In this document: piece by piece, positions 6,766 to 14,367 of the stretch
Numbering within the stretch: the stretch's first letter is position 1
How the letters are laid out: every line of letters starts with the position of its first letter
Translations under genes and position numbers: made by a program
The notes under the pieces: model-generated
Told to the model about the DNA's origin: nothing
Database searches by the model: none
Seen by the model: only the letters and a program-made list of their open reading frames with translations
NCBI GenBank assembly: GCA_963966775.1
Contig: CAXAAH010000031.1
Coordinates: 1-17,819, forward strand
DNA from: UBA685 sp002299005
GTDB lineage: Bacteria > Pseudomonadota > Alphaproteobacteria > Puniceispirillales > Puniceispirillaceae
Reading direction: 5' to 3'
DNA: 17,819 nucleotides

Positions 6766-7347
6766 TTATAAAATGCGTAAAAGCCCTGCTTCTAGATCAA
6801 GTAGGGCTTTTTTGCGCCCGACATTGCCGACACTTGAAGGGGCTGTGATATCGCCGCCACTATATTTATCATAAGAGCCGTCAGAGCCGATAATGCGGTG
6901 GCACGGGATGATAATCGGCAAAGGGTTTTTCTGGCAAGCAGAGCCTGCCGCGCGTGCCGCTTTGGGATTGCCCCAAATGCCCGCAAGTTCAGCATAGCTA
7001 ACAGTCTTGCCATAAGGCACAGAGCCTATGGCCGCGAGCCAAGCATGAAAGGTCTTTGATACAGATCTCGATGATATAGGCAGAGAGAAGGCGGTCAACC
7101 TGCCGGCAAGATAGGCTTGCAATTGGGTGATTGTTTCACGTGAAACATCATTTTGTGCAAATGTATAATGCAAAGGTGTTTGTTGCCAATTAATCGCCAA
7201 CAGCCCTTCCTCATCACAAAGCGCGCCAATATAGCCGAGCGGCGTATGTACATGGCTCGCAAAATGCAAACTAGTTTGGCCTACATTTTGGCGGGCATTT
7301 TGGGGTAAATCATCATGCGTCTTTTTTTGCAAGGCAGTTTGTGGCAT
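6766..7347 (-). CDS. ogt: Methylated-DNA-[protein]-cysteine S-methyltransferase
   Basis: Suicide DNA-repair protein that moves the methyl group from O6-methylguanine (or O4-methylthymine) to its own cysteine. The 193-residue product has the active-site motif PCHRII (148-153, acceptor Cys149), the preceding helix-turn-helix with the conserved ARAAGSAC segment (131-138, including the arginine that flips the base), and VPYGKTVSYAEL (110-121). It is in the opposite direction to its neighbours rho and mnmE. Residues 67-72 (DVSRET) are encoded by a perfect parS site, and the last 10 or so residues are encoded by the rho terminator hairpin, so both ends of this gene carry overlaid DNA signals. The C-terminus LLRIL after LEAG is a short extension. 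Confidence 0.95.
   Translation of the reverse strand: MPQTALQKKTHDDLPQNARQNVGQTSLHFASHVHTPLGYIGALCDEEGLLAINWQQTPLHYTFAQNDVSRETITQLQAYLAGRLTAFSLPISSRSVSKTFHAWLAAIGSVPYGKTVSYAELAGIWGNPKAARAAGSACQKNPLPIIIPCHRIIGSDGSYDKYSGGDITAPSSVGNVGRKKALLDLEAGLLRIL
6779..6813 (+). terminator. Intrinsic terminator of rho, inside the 3' end of ogt
   Basis: AAGCCCTGCTT (6781-6791) pairs with AAGTAGGGCTT (6799-6809), an 11-bp stem with one G-U pair and a 7-base loop, followed by TTTTTT (6808-6813) for rightward transcripts. On the other strand the same hairpin is followed by TTTT, so it may work both ways. It lies inside the last codons of ogt. Confidence 0.85.
7132..7147. promoter_or_regulatory. parS: parS centromere site 1 (in ogt)
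   Basis: A perfect 16-base palindrome TGTTTCACGTGAAACA, the canonical chromosomal parS bound by ParB. It lies in ogt, read on the minus strand in the frame that gives DVSRET. It is about 3.4 kb from the candidate origin. Confidence 0.95.
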
Positions 7348-7428
7348 CTATGCTATCAGTTCTGTAATGCGTTAGGGTCTAATCATAGGCCATAATGGGT
7401 CTCGTTAATAAGTAAAGTAAAGCGGAAT

Positions 7429-8757
7429 ATGAGTGACACTATCTTTGCCCTAGCAACACCAGCTGGCCAATCAGCGATTGCGGTATTTCGTCTATCTGGC
7501 AATGCGTGTCCGGCGCTTGCGACCGCTTTATCTGGCAAAGCGCTAACCCACCGCCAGCTGACCCCTTGTGTGTTGCGTGATGAGGCTGGTGATAGTCTTG
7601 ATGATGCGATGATGGTATATTTGCAAGCACCTGCCTCTCCGACAGGCGAGGATGTGCTTGAAATTCATTGTCACGGATCTCTGTCTGTTTTGGCCGCGAT
7701 TTCGGCCTATCTAAGCCGCCAAGAATCTGTGCGACCGGCACAAGCGGGTGAGTTTACAAAGCGCGCTTTTGATAATGGCAAGATGGATTTAACCGAAGTT
7801 GAAGGCCTCGCCGACCTGATAGATGCGCAAACAGATAGTCAAAGACGCCAAGCCCTTGGCCAGTTAAAAGGCGTGATGCGCAAGCAAGCGATGGCATGGC
7901 GTGGTGAGATAATCTCTCTATCGGGGCGGCTTGAATCACTCATTGATTTCTCTGATGAGGAATTGCCTGAGACTGTGTTGGATGAGATTTCAGATAAAAG
8001 ACAGGCCTTGATGGCCGCGCTTGAACAGGCGCTTGATGATAAGGGGCGCGGTGAGATTATCCGCAATGGCCTGCGTGTGGCTTTGCTGGGGTCTGTGAAT
8101 GCGGGCAAATCAACCGCGCTAAATGCGCTTGCCGGCCGGCCGGCCGCAATTGTCTCTGATGAGGCTGGCACGACAAGAGATATTGTCGAGGTGCGCCTTG
8201 ATTTGGATGGTGTGGCGGTTATCTTGCAAGACACAGCTGGTATCAGAGATGAGGCAGGGCATGTGGAATCTATCGGCATTGAGCGCGCAAAAGCCGCGGC
8301 GGCTGAGGCTGATCTGGTGATTTTGATGGCTGATTTATCGCAAGATGCCGGCCTGATAGAGGCAGAAGCGATCGCAAAAGACATCACCGTGCCGCTTATA
8401 AAGATCGCTAATAAGCGAGATCTAGCAGACAAAGACACAGATTTCGGTGATTTCACACCCCTATCTTTGCATGATGAGACAGACTGCGATAGGTTAGAGA
8501 CACTGATTGCCGCCTATTGTAAGCCGCTTAATCATAGTGGCAGGCAGATATTTATCACAAGAGAGCGTCATCGCTTGCTGGTGCAAAAAGCGGCCGATGC
8601 GCTTGCCGCTTCTATGGGGTTGGCGGTTGAAGACGCGCCTGAATTAGTGGCAGAAGAATTGCGTATCGCCGCAGATGCGCTTGGCCAAATGACGGGCCAT
8701 ATTGATGTCGAAGATATCTTGGGCGATATTTTTAGCTCCTTCTGTATTGGGAAATAG
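7429..8757 (+). CDS. mnmE: tRNA modification GTPase MnmE
   Basis: With MnmG it installs the aminomethyl or carboxymethylaminomethyl group on C5 of the wobble uridine of certain tRNAs, using methylene-tetrahydrofolate, FAD and GTP. The 442-residue product has the N-terminal folate-binding domain, a helical domain, and an inserted G domain: G1 GSVNAGKS (221-228), G2 AGTTRD (246-251), G3 DTAG (268-271) and G4 NKRD (328-331). It ends in the diagnostic CIGK, with catalytic Cys439. The first residue of the P-loop spacer differs slightly from the common GxPNxGKS, with Val at the proline position. Only 81 bases separate it from the divergent ogt. It precedes mnmG, its functional partner, by 97 bases containing parS. 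Confidence 0.97.
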   Translation: MSDTIFALATPAGQSAIAVFRLSGNACPALATALSGKALTHRQLTPCVLRDEAGDSLDDAMMVYLQAPASPTGEDVLEIHCHGSLSVLAAISAYLSRQESVRPAQAGEFTKRAFDNGKMDLTEVEGLADLIDAQTDSQRRQALGQLKGVMRKQAMAWRGEIISLSGRLESLIDFSDEELPETVLDEISDKRQALMAALEQALDDKGRGEIIRNGLRVALLGSVNAGKSTALNALAGRPAAIVSDEAGTTRDIVEVRLDLDGVAVILQDTAGIRDEAGHVESIGIERAKAAAAEADLVILMADLSQDAGLIEAEAIAKDITVPLIKIANKRDLADKDTDFGDFTPLSLHDETDCDRLETLIAAYCKPLNHSGRQIFITRERHRLLVQKAADALAASMGLAVEDAPELVAEELRIAADALGQMTGHIDVEDILGDIFSSFCIGK

Positions 8758-8839
8758 CGCGAAAAGGCGTATAAGACCCATAAGTTTGGGGGCGATGGCC
8801 CGCAAATAGCAGAGATGAGAGAGATAGATAAGAAGGGCA

Positions 8840-8855
8840 TGTTTCACGTGAAACA
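8840..8855. promoter_or_regulatory. parS: parS centromere site 2 (mnmE-mnmG junction)
   Basis: A second exact TGTTTCACGTGAAACA, flanked by A and T so that the palindrome reaches 18 bases (8839-8856). Its last base is the A of the first possible ATG of mnmG (8855), so bound and spreading ParB would lie right at the 5' end of that gene. Confidence 0.95.
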
Positions 8856-10762
8856 TGGGTAAGCATAGGATGGATGCTTTTTATGATGTGATCATTGTTG
8901 GCGGGGGCCATGCCGGCACAGAAGCTGCCGCTGCGGCCGCACGGATGGGTGCGCGTACTGCCCTTATCACAATGCAAGCTGATAAAATTGGTGAGATGTC
9001 ATGTAATCCTGCGATTGGTGGTCTTGGCAAAGGGCACCTTGTGCGCGAGATTGATGCGCTTGACGGGCTGATGGCCCGCGCGATTGACCAGGCAGGTATC
9101 CAGTTCCGTATGCTGAATAAATCAAGAGGCCCTGCGGTTCACGGCCCGCGCGCCCAAGCAGACAGGAAGCTTTATCGCCGCGCTATTCAGTCGCTTTTGG
9201 CAGAAGAAGAGACTTTGACCATCATCGAGGGAGCGGTTGCGTCTTTTATCATCGAGGATGGCAAGGCATGCGGCCTTAAGACAGAAGAGGGCATCTCTTA
9301 TCATTGCGGCGCGATTGTTCTTACGACGGGCACATTTTTGGGCGGCCTTATTCATCTTGGCACAGAGCGTACACCGGCAGGGCGTGTTGGTGAGGCGCCG
9401 TCAAATGAGTTATCATCTGCGCTTCACGCCCTTGATTTGCCGCTTGGACGTCTGAAGACAGGCACGCCGGCGCGCCTTGATAAGCGCACGATTGACTGGG
9501 ATTCGCTTGAAAAACAGCCGGCAGATAATCCGCCTATTCCCTTTTCAACACTGACCGATAAGATTACCGTGCCGCAAATTGAGTGTGCCATTACGCGTAC
9601 CACGCAAGAAACGCATGATATTATCGCAAAATCAATTCATCTATCAGCCGTCTATTCGGGCCAGATAAAGGGCCAAGGGCCACGTTATTGCCCGTCTATT
9701 GAGGATAAGGTGCATCGGTTTGCGGATAAAAGCTCGCACCAGATTTTTCTTGAACCTGAAGGGCTAGATGATCCGACCATCTATCCAAATGGCATTTCAA
9801 CCAGCCTGCCGCGTGATGTGCAAGATGCGATGCTAGCGACGATTCCGGGGCTTGAGGCCGCAAAGATCCTGCAATATGGCTATGCGATTGAGTATGATTT
9901 TATCGATCCACGCGCGCTTCGGCGGACGCTTGAGCTCAAGAAATTGCCGAATCTGTTCCTAGCAGGACAGATTAATGGCACCACAGGCTATGAAGAAGCA
10001 GGGGCGCAAGGGCTTGTTGCTGGCACAAATGCGGCGCTTTTGGCGTCCGGGTCTGATGATATCTTTGTCCTTGATAGGGCAGATGCCTATATTGGCGTGA
10101 TGATCGATGATTTGATCACAAGAGGCGCGCCTGAGCCTTACCGTATGTTTACCTCACGCGCGGAATATCGCCTGTTATTACGTGCCGATAATGCCGATCA
10201 AAGGCTGACAGATAAGGGCCAAGCGATTGGGCTTATCTCATCAAAGCGCAAAATCGCGTGGGAGGCGAAAAAGCAAGCACTCACACAAGCACGCGCCTTG
10301 TTGGACAGGCTCGTTGCCGGGACAAAGCAAATCTCTGCGGCTGATTTGCCGCCGCCACGTGATGGGCGCAACCGCAGTGCCGCCGATATGCTCACCCTAG
10401 AAGGTATCACGATCGATAAATGCCAAAAATTGTGGCCTGAATTGGCCGCCATTGATGCGCAATATCATAGCCAGCTTGAGACAGATAAACGCTATCAAGG
10501 CTATTTGCGCAGACAGCAAGCGGATATTGACGCGATGCGCAAAGACGAAAATGTGCTGATTCCAGATAATGTGGATTTTGGCAAAATTGGCGGTTTGTCG
10601 GCCGAAAGCCAAGATCTGTTGCGCCGCTATCAGCCGGAAACCTTGGGCCAAGCGAGCCGTATTCCGGGCCTGACACCTGCCGCGCTTGTGGCTGTTTTGC
10701 GCCATCTGCGCGCGACAACAGATGAAGGGGCAGGGGCCGTGAAATCTGTGGCCTCCCACTAA
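8855..10762 (+). CDS. mnmG: tRNA uridine 5-carboxymethylaminomethyl modification enzyme MnmG
   Basis: The FAD-dependent partner of MnmE (formerly GidA) in wobble-uridine modification. The 635-residue product has the dinucleotide-binding motif GGGHAGTEAA (16-25), CNPAIGG (about 49-55), GRLKTGTPARLD in the middle, CPSIEDKV, and a second conserved block NGTTGYEEAGAQGL. The length is typical of the long bacterial form. Start choice is open: ATG at 8855 overlaps parS, has no close Shine-Dalgarno sequence (AAGGG is about 17 bases away) and gives a MGKHR lead; ATG at 8870 gives MDAFYDVIIVGG, which fits the family equally well or better, but also lacks a well-spaced Shine-Dalgarno sequence. It is followed by rsmG after a short spacer. 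Confidence 0.97.
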   Translation: MGKHRMDAFYDVIIVGGGHAGTEAAAAAARMGARTALITMQADKIGEMSCNPAIGGLGKGHLVREIDALDGLMARAIDQAGIQFRMLNKSRGPAVHGPRAQADRKLYRRAIQSLLAEEETLTIIEGAVASFIIEDGKACGLKTEEGISYHCGAIVLTTGTFLGGLIHLGTERTPAGRVGEAPSNELSSALHALDLPLGRLKTGTPARLDKRTIDWDSLEKQPADNPPIPFSTLTDKITVPQIECAITRTTQETHDIIAKSIHLSAVYSGQIKGQGPRYCPSIEDKVHRFADKSSHQIFLEPEGLDDPTIYPNGISTSLPRDVQDAMLATIPGLEAAKILQYGYAIEYDFIDPRALRRTLELKKLPNLFLAGQINGTTGYEEAGAQGLVAGTNAALLASGSDDIFVLDRADAYIGVMIDDLITRGAPEPYRMFTSRAEYRLLLRADNADQRLTDKGQAIGLISSKRKIAWEAKKQALTQARALLDRLVAGTKQISAADLPPPRDGRNRSAADMLTLEGITIDKCQKLWPELAAIDAQYHSQLETDKRYQGYLRRQQADIDAMRKDENVLIPDNVDFGKIGGLSAESQDLLRRYQPETLGQASRIPGLTPAALVAVLRHLRATTDEGAGAVKSVASH

Positions 10763-10798
10763 AACGACCTGATTTGATAGTAAGAAGAGAGCCGTGTG

Positions 10799-11452
10799 AT
10801 GCAAGATATCGCCCAAAAATGGTACGAAGTGACCTCATGGGACAGGGAGCAGGTCTTCGCCTTCTTGCAATCAGAGTGTGATGTTTCACGTGAAACATGT
10901 GAGAAGCTCGATATTTATGCAGGCTTGCTAGCAAAGTGGCAAAAATCCATCAATCTCGTCTCTTCAAATACAATCGCCACCTTGTGGGAGCGTCATATAT
11001 TAGACTGTGCCCAGCTTTTGCGCTTTTTGCCAAAAGAGCCGCAAAAGGTGGTTGATTTAGGCGCAGGGGCAGGGCTGCCTGCTGTGATATTGGCTATTTT
11101 GAGTGATCATCAGATTGAGATGGTCGAATCAGATACGCGTAAATGTGCCTTTATGCAGACGGCCTTGCGCGAAACAGGTGCTAAAGCGACCATCCATAAT
11201 GAGCGTCTTGAGACATTGCCCTTTCTGGATGCGGATATTATCACCGCAAGAGCCTTTGCCCCTCTGCCAAGATTGTTGGACTGGACCGATAGTCAGCATA
11301 AGGAAGGCCAAGTTTTTTGGCTTTTAAAGGGCCGCGGTGTAAATGAAGAATTGACCAATTTGCCTGTATCGCAGACAGTAAAGAGCGCGCAATTTGATAG
11401 CCTTGCCTCTGGGGATGGTGTTATTTTGCGTCTAGAACGGCAAATGGCCTAG
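10799..11452 (+). CDS. rsmG: 16S rRNA (guanine-527-N7)-methyltransferase RsmG
   Basis: Methylates N7 of guanine 527 of 16S rRNA (E. coli numbering) with S-adenosylmethionine; formerly GidB. The product (217 residues from this ATG) has the conserved KWQKSINLVS (46-55), LWERHILDCAQL (62-73), and the SAM-binding DLGAGAGLP (86-94). ATG at 10799 is preferred: GAGAG at 10787-10791 is 7 bases upstream. A GTG directly before it (10796) would add one residue. Residues 28-33 (DVSRET) are encoded by a perfect parS site. It lies between mnmG and parA, as is usual in bacterial origin regions. Confidence 0.96.
   Translation: MQDIAQKWYEVTSWDREQVFAFLQSECDVSRETCEKLDIYAGLLAKWQKSINLVSSNTIATLWERHILDCAQLLRFLPKEPQKVVDLGAGAGLPAVILAILSDHQIEMVESDTRKCAFMQTALRETGAKATIHNERLETLPFLDADIITARAFAPLPRLLDWTDSQHKEGQVFWLLKGRGVNEELTNLPVSQTVKSAQFDSLASGDGVILRLERQMA
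10882..10897. promoter_or_regulatory. parS: parS centromere site 3 (in rsmG)
   Basis: A third exact TGTTTCACGTGAAACA, with the same A/T flanks as site 2 (18-base palindrome 10881-10898). It is read within rsmG as DVSRET and lies about 640 bases upstream of parA. Confidence 0.95.
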
Positions 11453-11519
11453 CTGTTTTATGGGTATGTTCCTAATTTGGGACAGGACGGCACGCTTATT
11501 GGCCATTAGGGTGGGGTAA

Positions 11520-12296
11520 ATGACGAAGATATTAGCGATTACAAACCAAAAGGGCGGTGTTGGCAAAACAACCACCTCTGTGAATTTGTCCACGGCTTTG
11601 GCGGCGTGCGGCTATAAGGTCTTGTTGATTGATTTTGACCCGCAAGGCAATGCCAGTACGGGCCTTGGCGTGACCGAATATGACCGTGAGCGCAACTCTT
11701 ATCGCCTAATCGCAGGGCTTATCACATTAAGTGAATCTATTTGCCAGACATTGGTGCCAGGCTTAGATATTTTGCCTACAACAATGGATTTATCAGCGGC
11801 TGAAATAGAATTATCAGAGCTTGATCGCCGTGAGCATCGCTTGGCAGATGCTTTGCAAGGCGCGCGTGGCCATTATGATTTTGTGCTGATTGACTGCCCG
11901 CCTTCATTGGGGCTTTTGACGGTGAATGCTTTGGTTGCGGCTGACCGGGCGATTGTGCCTTTGCAATGCGAATTTTATGCGCTTGAAGGCCTCTCGCAAT
12001 TGGTGCGCACCATCAATGTCGTCAAACAGAATTTTAACCCCGCATTGGCAATTCAAGGCATCGTTTTGACGATGTATGATAGCCGCAATAAATTGTCAGA
12101 TATGGTCTCAAATGACGTGCGCGACTATTTTGGCGAGCTGGTCTATCAGACCGTTATCCCGCGCAATGTCCGCATTTCAGAGGCGCCATCTTTTGGTAAG
12201 CCTGTTTTAATGTATGATCTAAAGTCAACAGGGGCGCAGGCCTATGCGGCTTTGGCGGCTGAATTGCTGGCACAGGAAAAACGAGCCGCTACCTAA
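11520..12296 (+). CDS. parA: Chromosome-partitioning ATPase ParA (Soj)
   Basis: ParA binds DNA without sequence specificity in its ATP form and is released by ParB stimulation of hydrolysis, which moves origin regions apart. The 258-residue product starts with the deviant Walker A motif KGGVGKTT (11-18, both lysines Lys11 and Lys16 present), then DFDPQGNAS (39-47) and DCPPSLGLLTVNAL further on. It has no N-terminal DNA-binding domain, so it is the short chromosomal type rather than the plasmid type Ia. ATG at 11520 has a G-rich Shine-Dalgarno region (GGTGGGG) just upstream. It is 67 bases from rsmG and 54 from parB. Confidence 0.97.
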   Translation: MTKILAITNQKGGVGKTTTSVNLSTALAACGYKVLLIDFDPQGNASTGLGVTEYDRERNSYRLIAGLITLSESICQTLVPGLDILPTTMDLSAAEIELSELDRREHRLADALQGARGHYDFVLIDCPPSLGLLTVNALVAADRAIVPLQCEFYALEGLSQLVRTINVVKQNFNPALAIQGIVLTMYDSRNKLSDMVSNDVRDYFGELVYQTVIPRNVRISEAPSFGKPVLMYDLKSTGAQAYAALAAELLAQEKRAAT

Positions 12297-12300
12297 TAAG

Positions 12301-12330
12301 GGCCACTAATTCTGGCCAATAAAAGGCCAG
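12301..12330 (+). promoter_or_regulatory. Two mutually exclusive hairpins in the parA-parB spacer
   Basis: GGCCA (12301-12305) can pair with TGGCC (12313-12317), 7-base loop; alternatively CTGGCC (12312-12317) pairs with GGCCAG (12325-12330), also with a 7-base loop. They share the TGGCC arm, so only one can form. The second ends 7 bases before the AAGGA (12338-12342) that serves parB. No T-tract follows, so neither is a normal terminator. Confidence 0.45.
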
Positions 12331-12350
12331 TTAATATAAGGAACGAAGAT

Positions 12351-13289
12351 ATGTCTGAGACAGACAAGAAAAAAGCGTCAAAAAAACCAGCTAAAGGTCT
12401 TGGTCGCGGTCTATCCTCTTTGCTAGGTGACGCCGCACCGGCATTGGCACCAGACGCAGGGGCGACGGCGCCCAATAATGGCTTTGCCGGCGGCCCGCGC
12501 CCAACCGAAATTCGCCTTGTGCCCGTGGAATGGATTAATCCTGGCCCCTGGCAGCCGCGCCGTATCTTTGCGCGTGCCGCTTTGGATGAATTGGCGCAAT
12601 CAATGGCCGAAAATGGCATTGTACAGCCTATTTTGGTGCGCCCTAATCCCCAAAAGGAAGGTCGCTATGAGCTGATTGCGGGTGAGCGTCGCTGGCGTGC
12701 GGCGCAAATTGCGCGCTTACATGATATTCCGACCATTATTCGTGAGCTTAGTGACAAGCAAGCGGCCGAATTATCGCTGATTGAGAATATTCAGCGTCAA
12801 GATCTCTCGGCCATCGAAGAGGCGCGCGGCTATCGCAAGCTGATTGACGCGCATAGCTATACCCAAGATGACCTTGCGGGCATTGTCGGCAAATCGCGCC
12901 CGCATATTGCCAATATGATGCGCTTGTTAAACCTGCCTGAAGAGGTGCAGGATATGGTGCTAAAAGGCGTGCTATCAGCGGGGCAAGCACGCCCGCTTAT
13001 CGGTCATGAAGAGGCGCTTGCCTTGGCTAAATTAGTCGTCGAAAAAGGCCTATCAGCGCGCGAAGTTGAAAAATTAGCCCGCCATGAGCTTGCCCCATCA
13101 AATCCTGTGACAAAGACTGAAAAATCATCTGATATCAAGGCGTTAGAGAAGAAAGCAAAAGACAAGCTTGGGCTACGATTGGCCGTTGATTGGGATGAGA
13201 GCAAGGAAAAGGGCGCGATTAAATTCACCGTCTCTAGCTTTGCCCAGCTTGATATGATTTTGGATAAATTGGGCCTAAATGACGGCTAG
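12351..13289 (+). CDS. parB: Chromosome-partitioning protein ParB (Spo0J), CTP-dependent clamp
   Basis: Binds parS and spreads along DNA as a CTP-operated sliding clamp, recruiting ParA and SMC. The 312-residue product has an N-terminal KGLGRGLSSLLGD (15-27, the ParA-contacting motif), a low-complexity Ala/Pro linker (28-50), the CTP-binding boxes GERRWRA (111-117) and ENIQRQ (145-150), a helix-turn-helix around LAGIVGKSRPHIANMMRLL (175-193) for parS recognition, and a C-terminal dimerisation domain. All motifs are intact. ATG at 12351 is preceded by AAGGA at 12338-12342. Three matching parS sites lie upstream within 5.3 kb. It converges on holA with only 23 bases between the stops and no visible terminator. 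Confidence 0.97.
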   Translation: MSETDKKKASKKPAKGLGRGLSSLLGDAAPALAPDAGATAPNNGFAGGPRPTEIRLVPVEWINPGPWQPRRIFARAALDELAQSMAENGIVQPILVRPNPQKEGRYELIAGERRWRAAQIARLHDIPTIIRELSDKQAAELSLIENIQRQDLSAIEEARGYRKLIDAHSYTQDDLAGIVGKSRPHIANMMRLLNLPEEVQDMVLKGVLSAGQARPLIGHEEALALAKLVVEKGLSAREVEKLARHELAPSNPVTKTEKSSDIKALEKKAKDKLGLRLAVDWDESKEKGAIKFTVSSFAQLDMILDKLGLNDG

Positions 13290-13312
13290 ATGAAAGCCAG
13301 ATAATATTTCAG

Positions 13313-14344
13313 CTAGCGGCGCGGTTTTAGGCGTAAACATAGACCCAACAGCCCTTGCCCTAGATGGGTATAGGGATCAGACATGCGCCCTGACTTTAGG
13401 TCGCGTTCCATCTCGATGATTTTCTGCCAAAATCGCATCGCGCTATCTTGCGCTATGCGGCCCGCCGCGGCGGTGATAAGCGGCTTTGACTTAAAATGGA
13501 CAGGCGGGCGCAAGCGACCAACCGCGCCCGTCGCAGATTCGCCGCGTGCGACAAGCGCGCTTGCCTCAAAAACTTGCCGGAAAGCGCTCGCTAATTGGCG
13601 CATAATCGCAATTGGGGCAATATCCTCTTGGCGCGCTTTCTCAAGCAAAATTGTGAGTAGGGCAACATCGCCCGTTAGAACTGATTTCATAAATAAATCA
13701 ATGGCTTGCGATGATGAATCACCTAGTGCCTCATCAATATCTTCTTCGGTTAGGACGCCATTCGGCCCTGCCATGATGGCTAATTTATCGATTTCAGACC
13801 GGCTTGCGAGCCTATCACCGCCAAGGCGGCTCACAAGCAATTGCATGGCCGGCTGGTCGATAGAGATATTATCAGCGGCAAAGATGGTGCGGGCAAGCTG
13901 GCCGATATCCTTGCCCTCATCAGCATAACAGCCGATTGAGGCCACTTGGTTTTCTGCCTCACAGAATTTGACGATCGCATGTTTGGTGGTGGTATCGCTT
14001 GCCTCAATAATCAGCCTTGTGCCCGTTTTTAGCAGAGGCACAGCCTGTTTGACCGCCTCAAGCATTTCAGCGCCTGTACCACGAAGGCGGACAAGCCGCT
14101 CATCGCCAAAAACCGGCAGAGCTGTGACTTCATCCACCAATCTTGTGGGATCTGCTTTGACTTGTTCACCGCGCAAAGAGACTGATTGGAAGGGATCATC
14201 AAGGTCTGAGACAATCTGTTTGGCCATTGAGAGCGCGCGTTCACGCATCAGCCCAATATCCGCGCCATGAAAGAAATAGCACAGATATTTCGGGGCTGGT
14301 TTTGCAAGTGTTGTTGCGATATCGCGCGGGGCTATCTTCATCAC
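13313..14344 (-). CDS. holA: DNA polymerase III delta subunit
   Basis: The clamp-loader subunit that opens the beta sliding clamp. The 343-residue product matches the family in length and in its N-terminal segment YLCYFFHGADIGLMRERA, the mid-region LGGDRLASRSEIDKLA, the IAPIAIMRQLASAFRQ segment, and the C-terminal LKSGRM region. Two ATG codons in a row (14344 and 14341) follow the Shine-Dalgarno AGGTGAG; the second has better spacing, so the protein may be one residue shorter. It follows lptE by 23 bases in the leuS-lptE-holA order common in Gram-negative bacteria. It is transcribed toward the candidate origin. Confidence 0.93.
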   Translation of the reverse strand: MMKIAPRDIATTLAKPAPKYLCYFFHGADIGLMRERALSMAKQIVSDLDDPFQSVSLRGEQVKADPTRLVDEVTALPVFGDERLVRLRGTGAEMLEAVKQAVPLLKTGTRLIIEASDTTTKHAIVKFCEAENQVASIGCYADEGKDIGQLARTIFAADNISIDQPAMQLLVSRLGGDRLASRSEIDKLAIMAGPNGVLTEEDIDEALGDSSSQAIDLFMKSVLTGDVALLTILLEKARQEDIAPIAIMRQLASAFRQVFEASALVARGESATGAVGRLRPPVHFKSKPLITAAAGRIAQDSAMRFWQKIIEMERDLKSGRMSDPYTHLGQGLLGLCLRLKPRR

Positions 14345-14367
14345 TCACCTGATTTTTGTCTTAACGC

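Noticed and set aside
7839..8456. Long antisense open frame (205 residues) within mnmE
   Set aside because: Serine-, alanine- and arginine-rich composition typical of the reverse of a coding strand; it lies wholly inside an intact mnmE with all G motifs.
8644..8856. Minus-strand open frame beginning MFHVKH at the mnmE-mnmG junction
   Set aside because: The MFHVKH start is the parS palindrome read in another frame, a known artefact. The frame is a shadow of mnmE and the spacer, with no family resemblance.
10356..10361. CACGTG core in mnmG as a fourth parS
   Set aside because: Only the central six bases match; the flanking TGTTT/AAACA arms are absent.
10407..10934. Minus-strand 175-residue open frame across mnmG and rsmG
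   Set aside because: It is antisense to two well-supported genes and crosses the parS site, again giving MFHVKH. It is a shadow frame.
13286..13317. GCTAG/CTAGC inverted repeat between the parB and holA stops as a terminator
   Set aside because: Only five base pairs with a loop of about 20 bases and no T-tract; too weak to call.
13383..13928. Plus-strand 181-residue open frame within holA
   Set aside because: It is antisense to intact holA, with serine/arginine-rich shadow composition and no convincing start signal.
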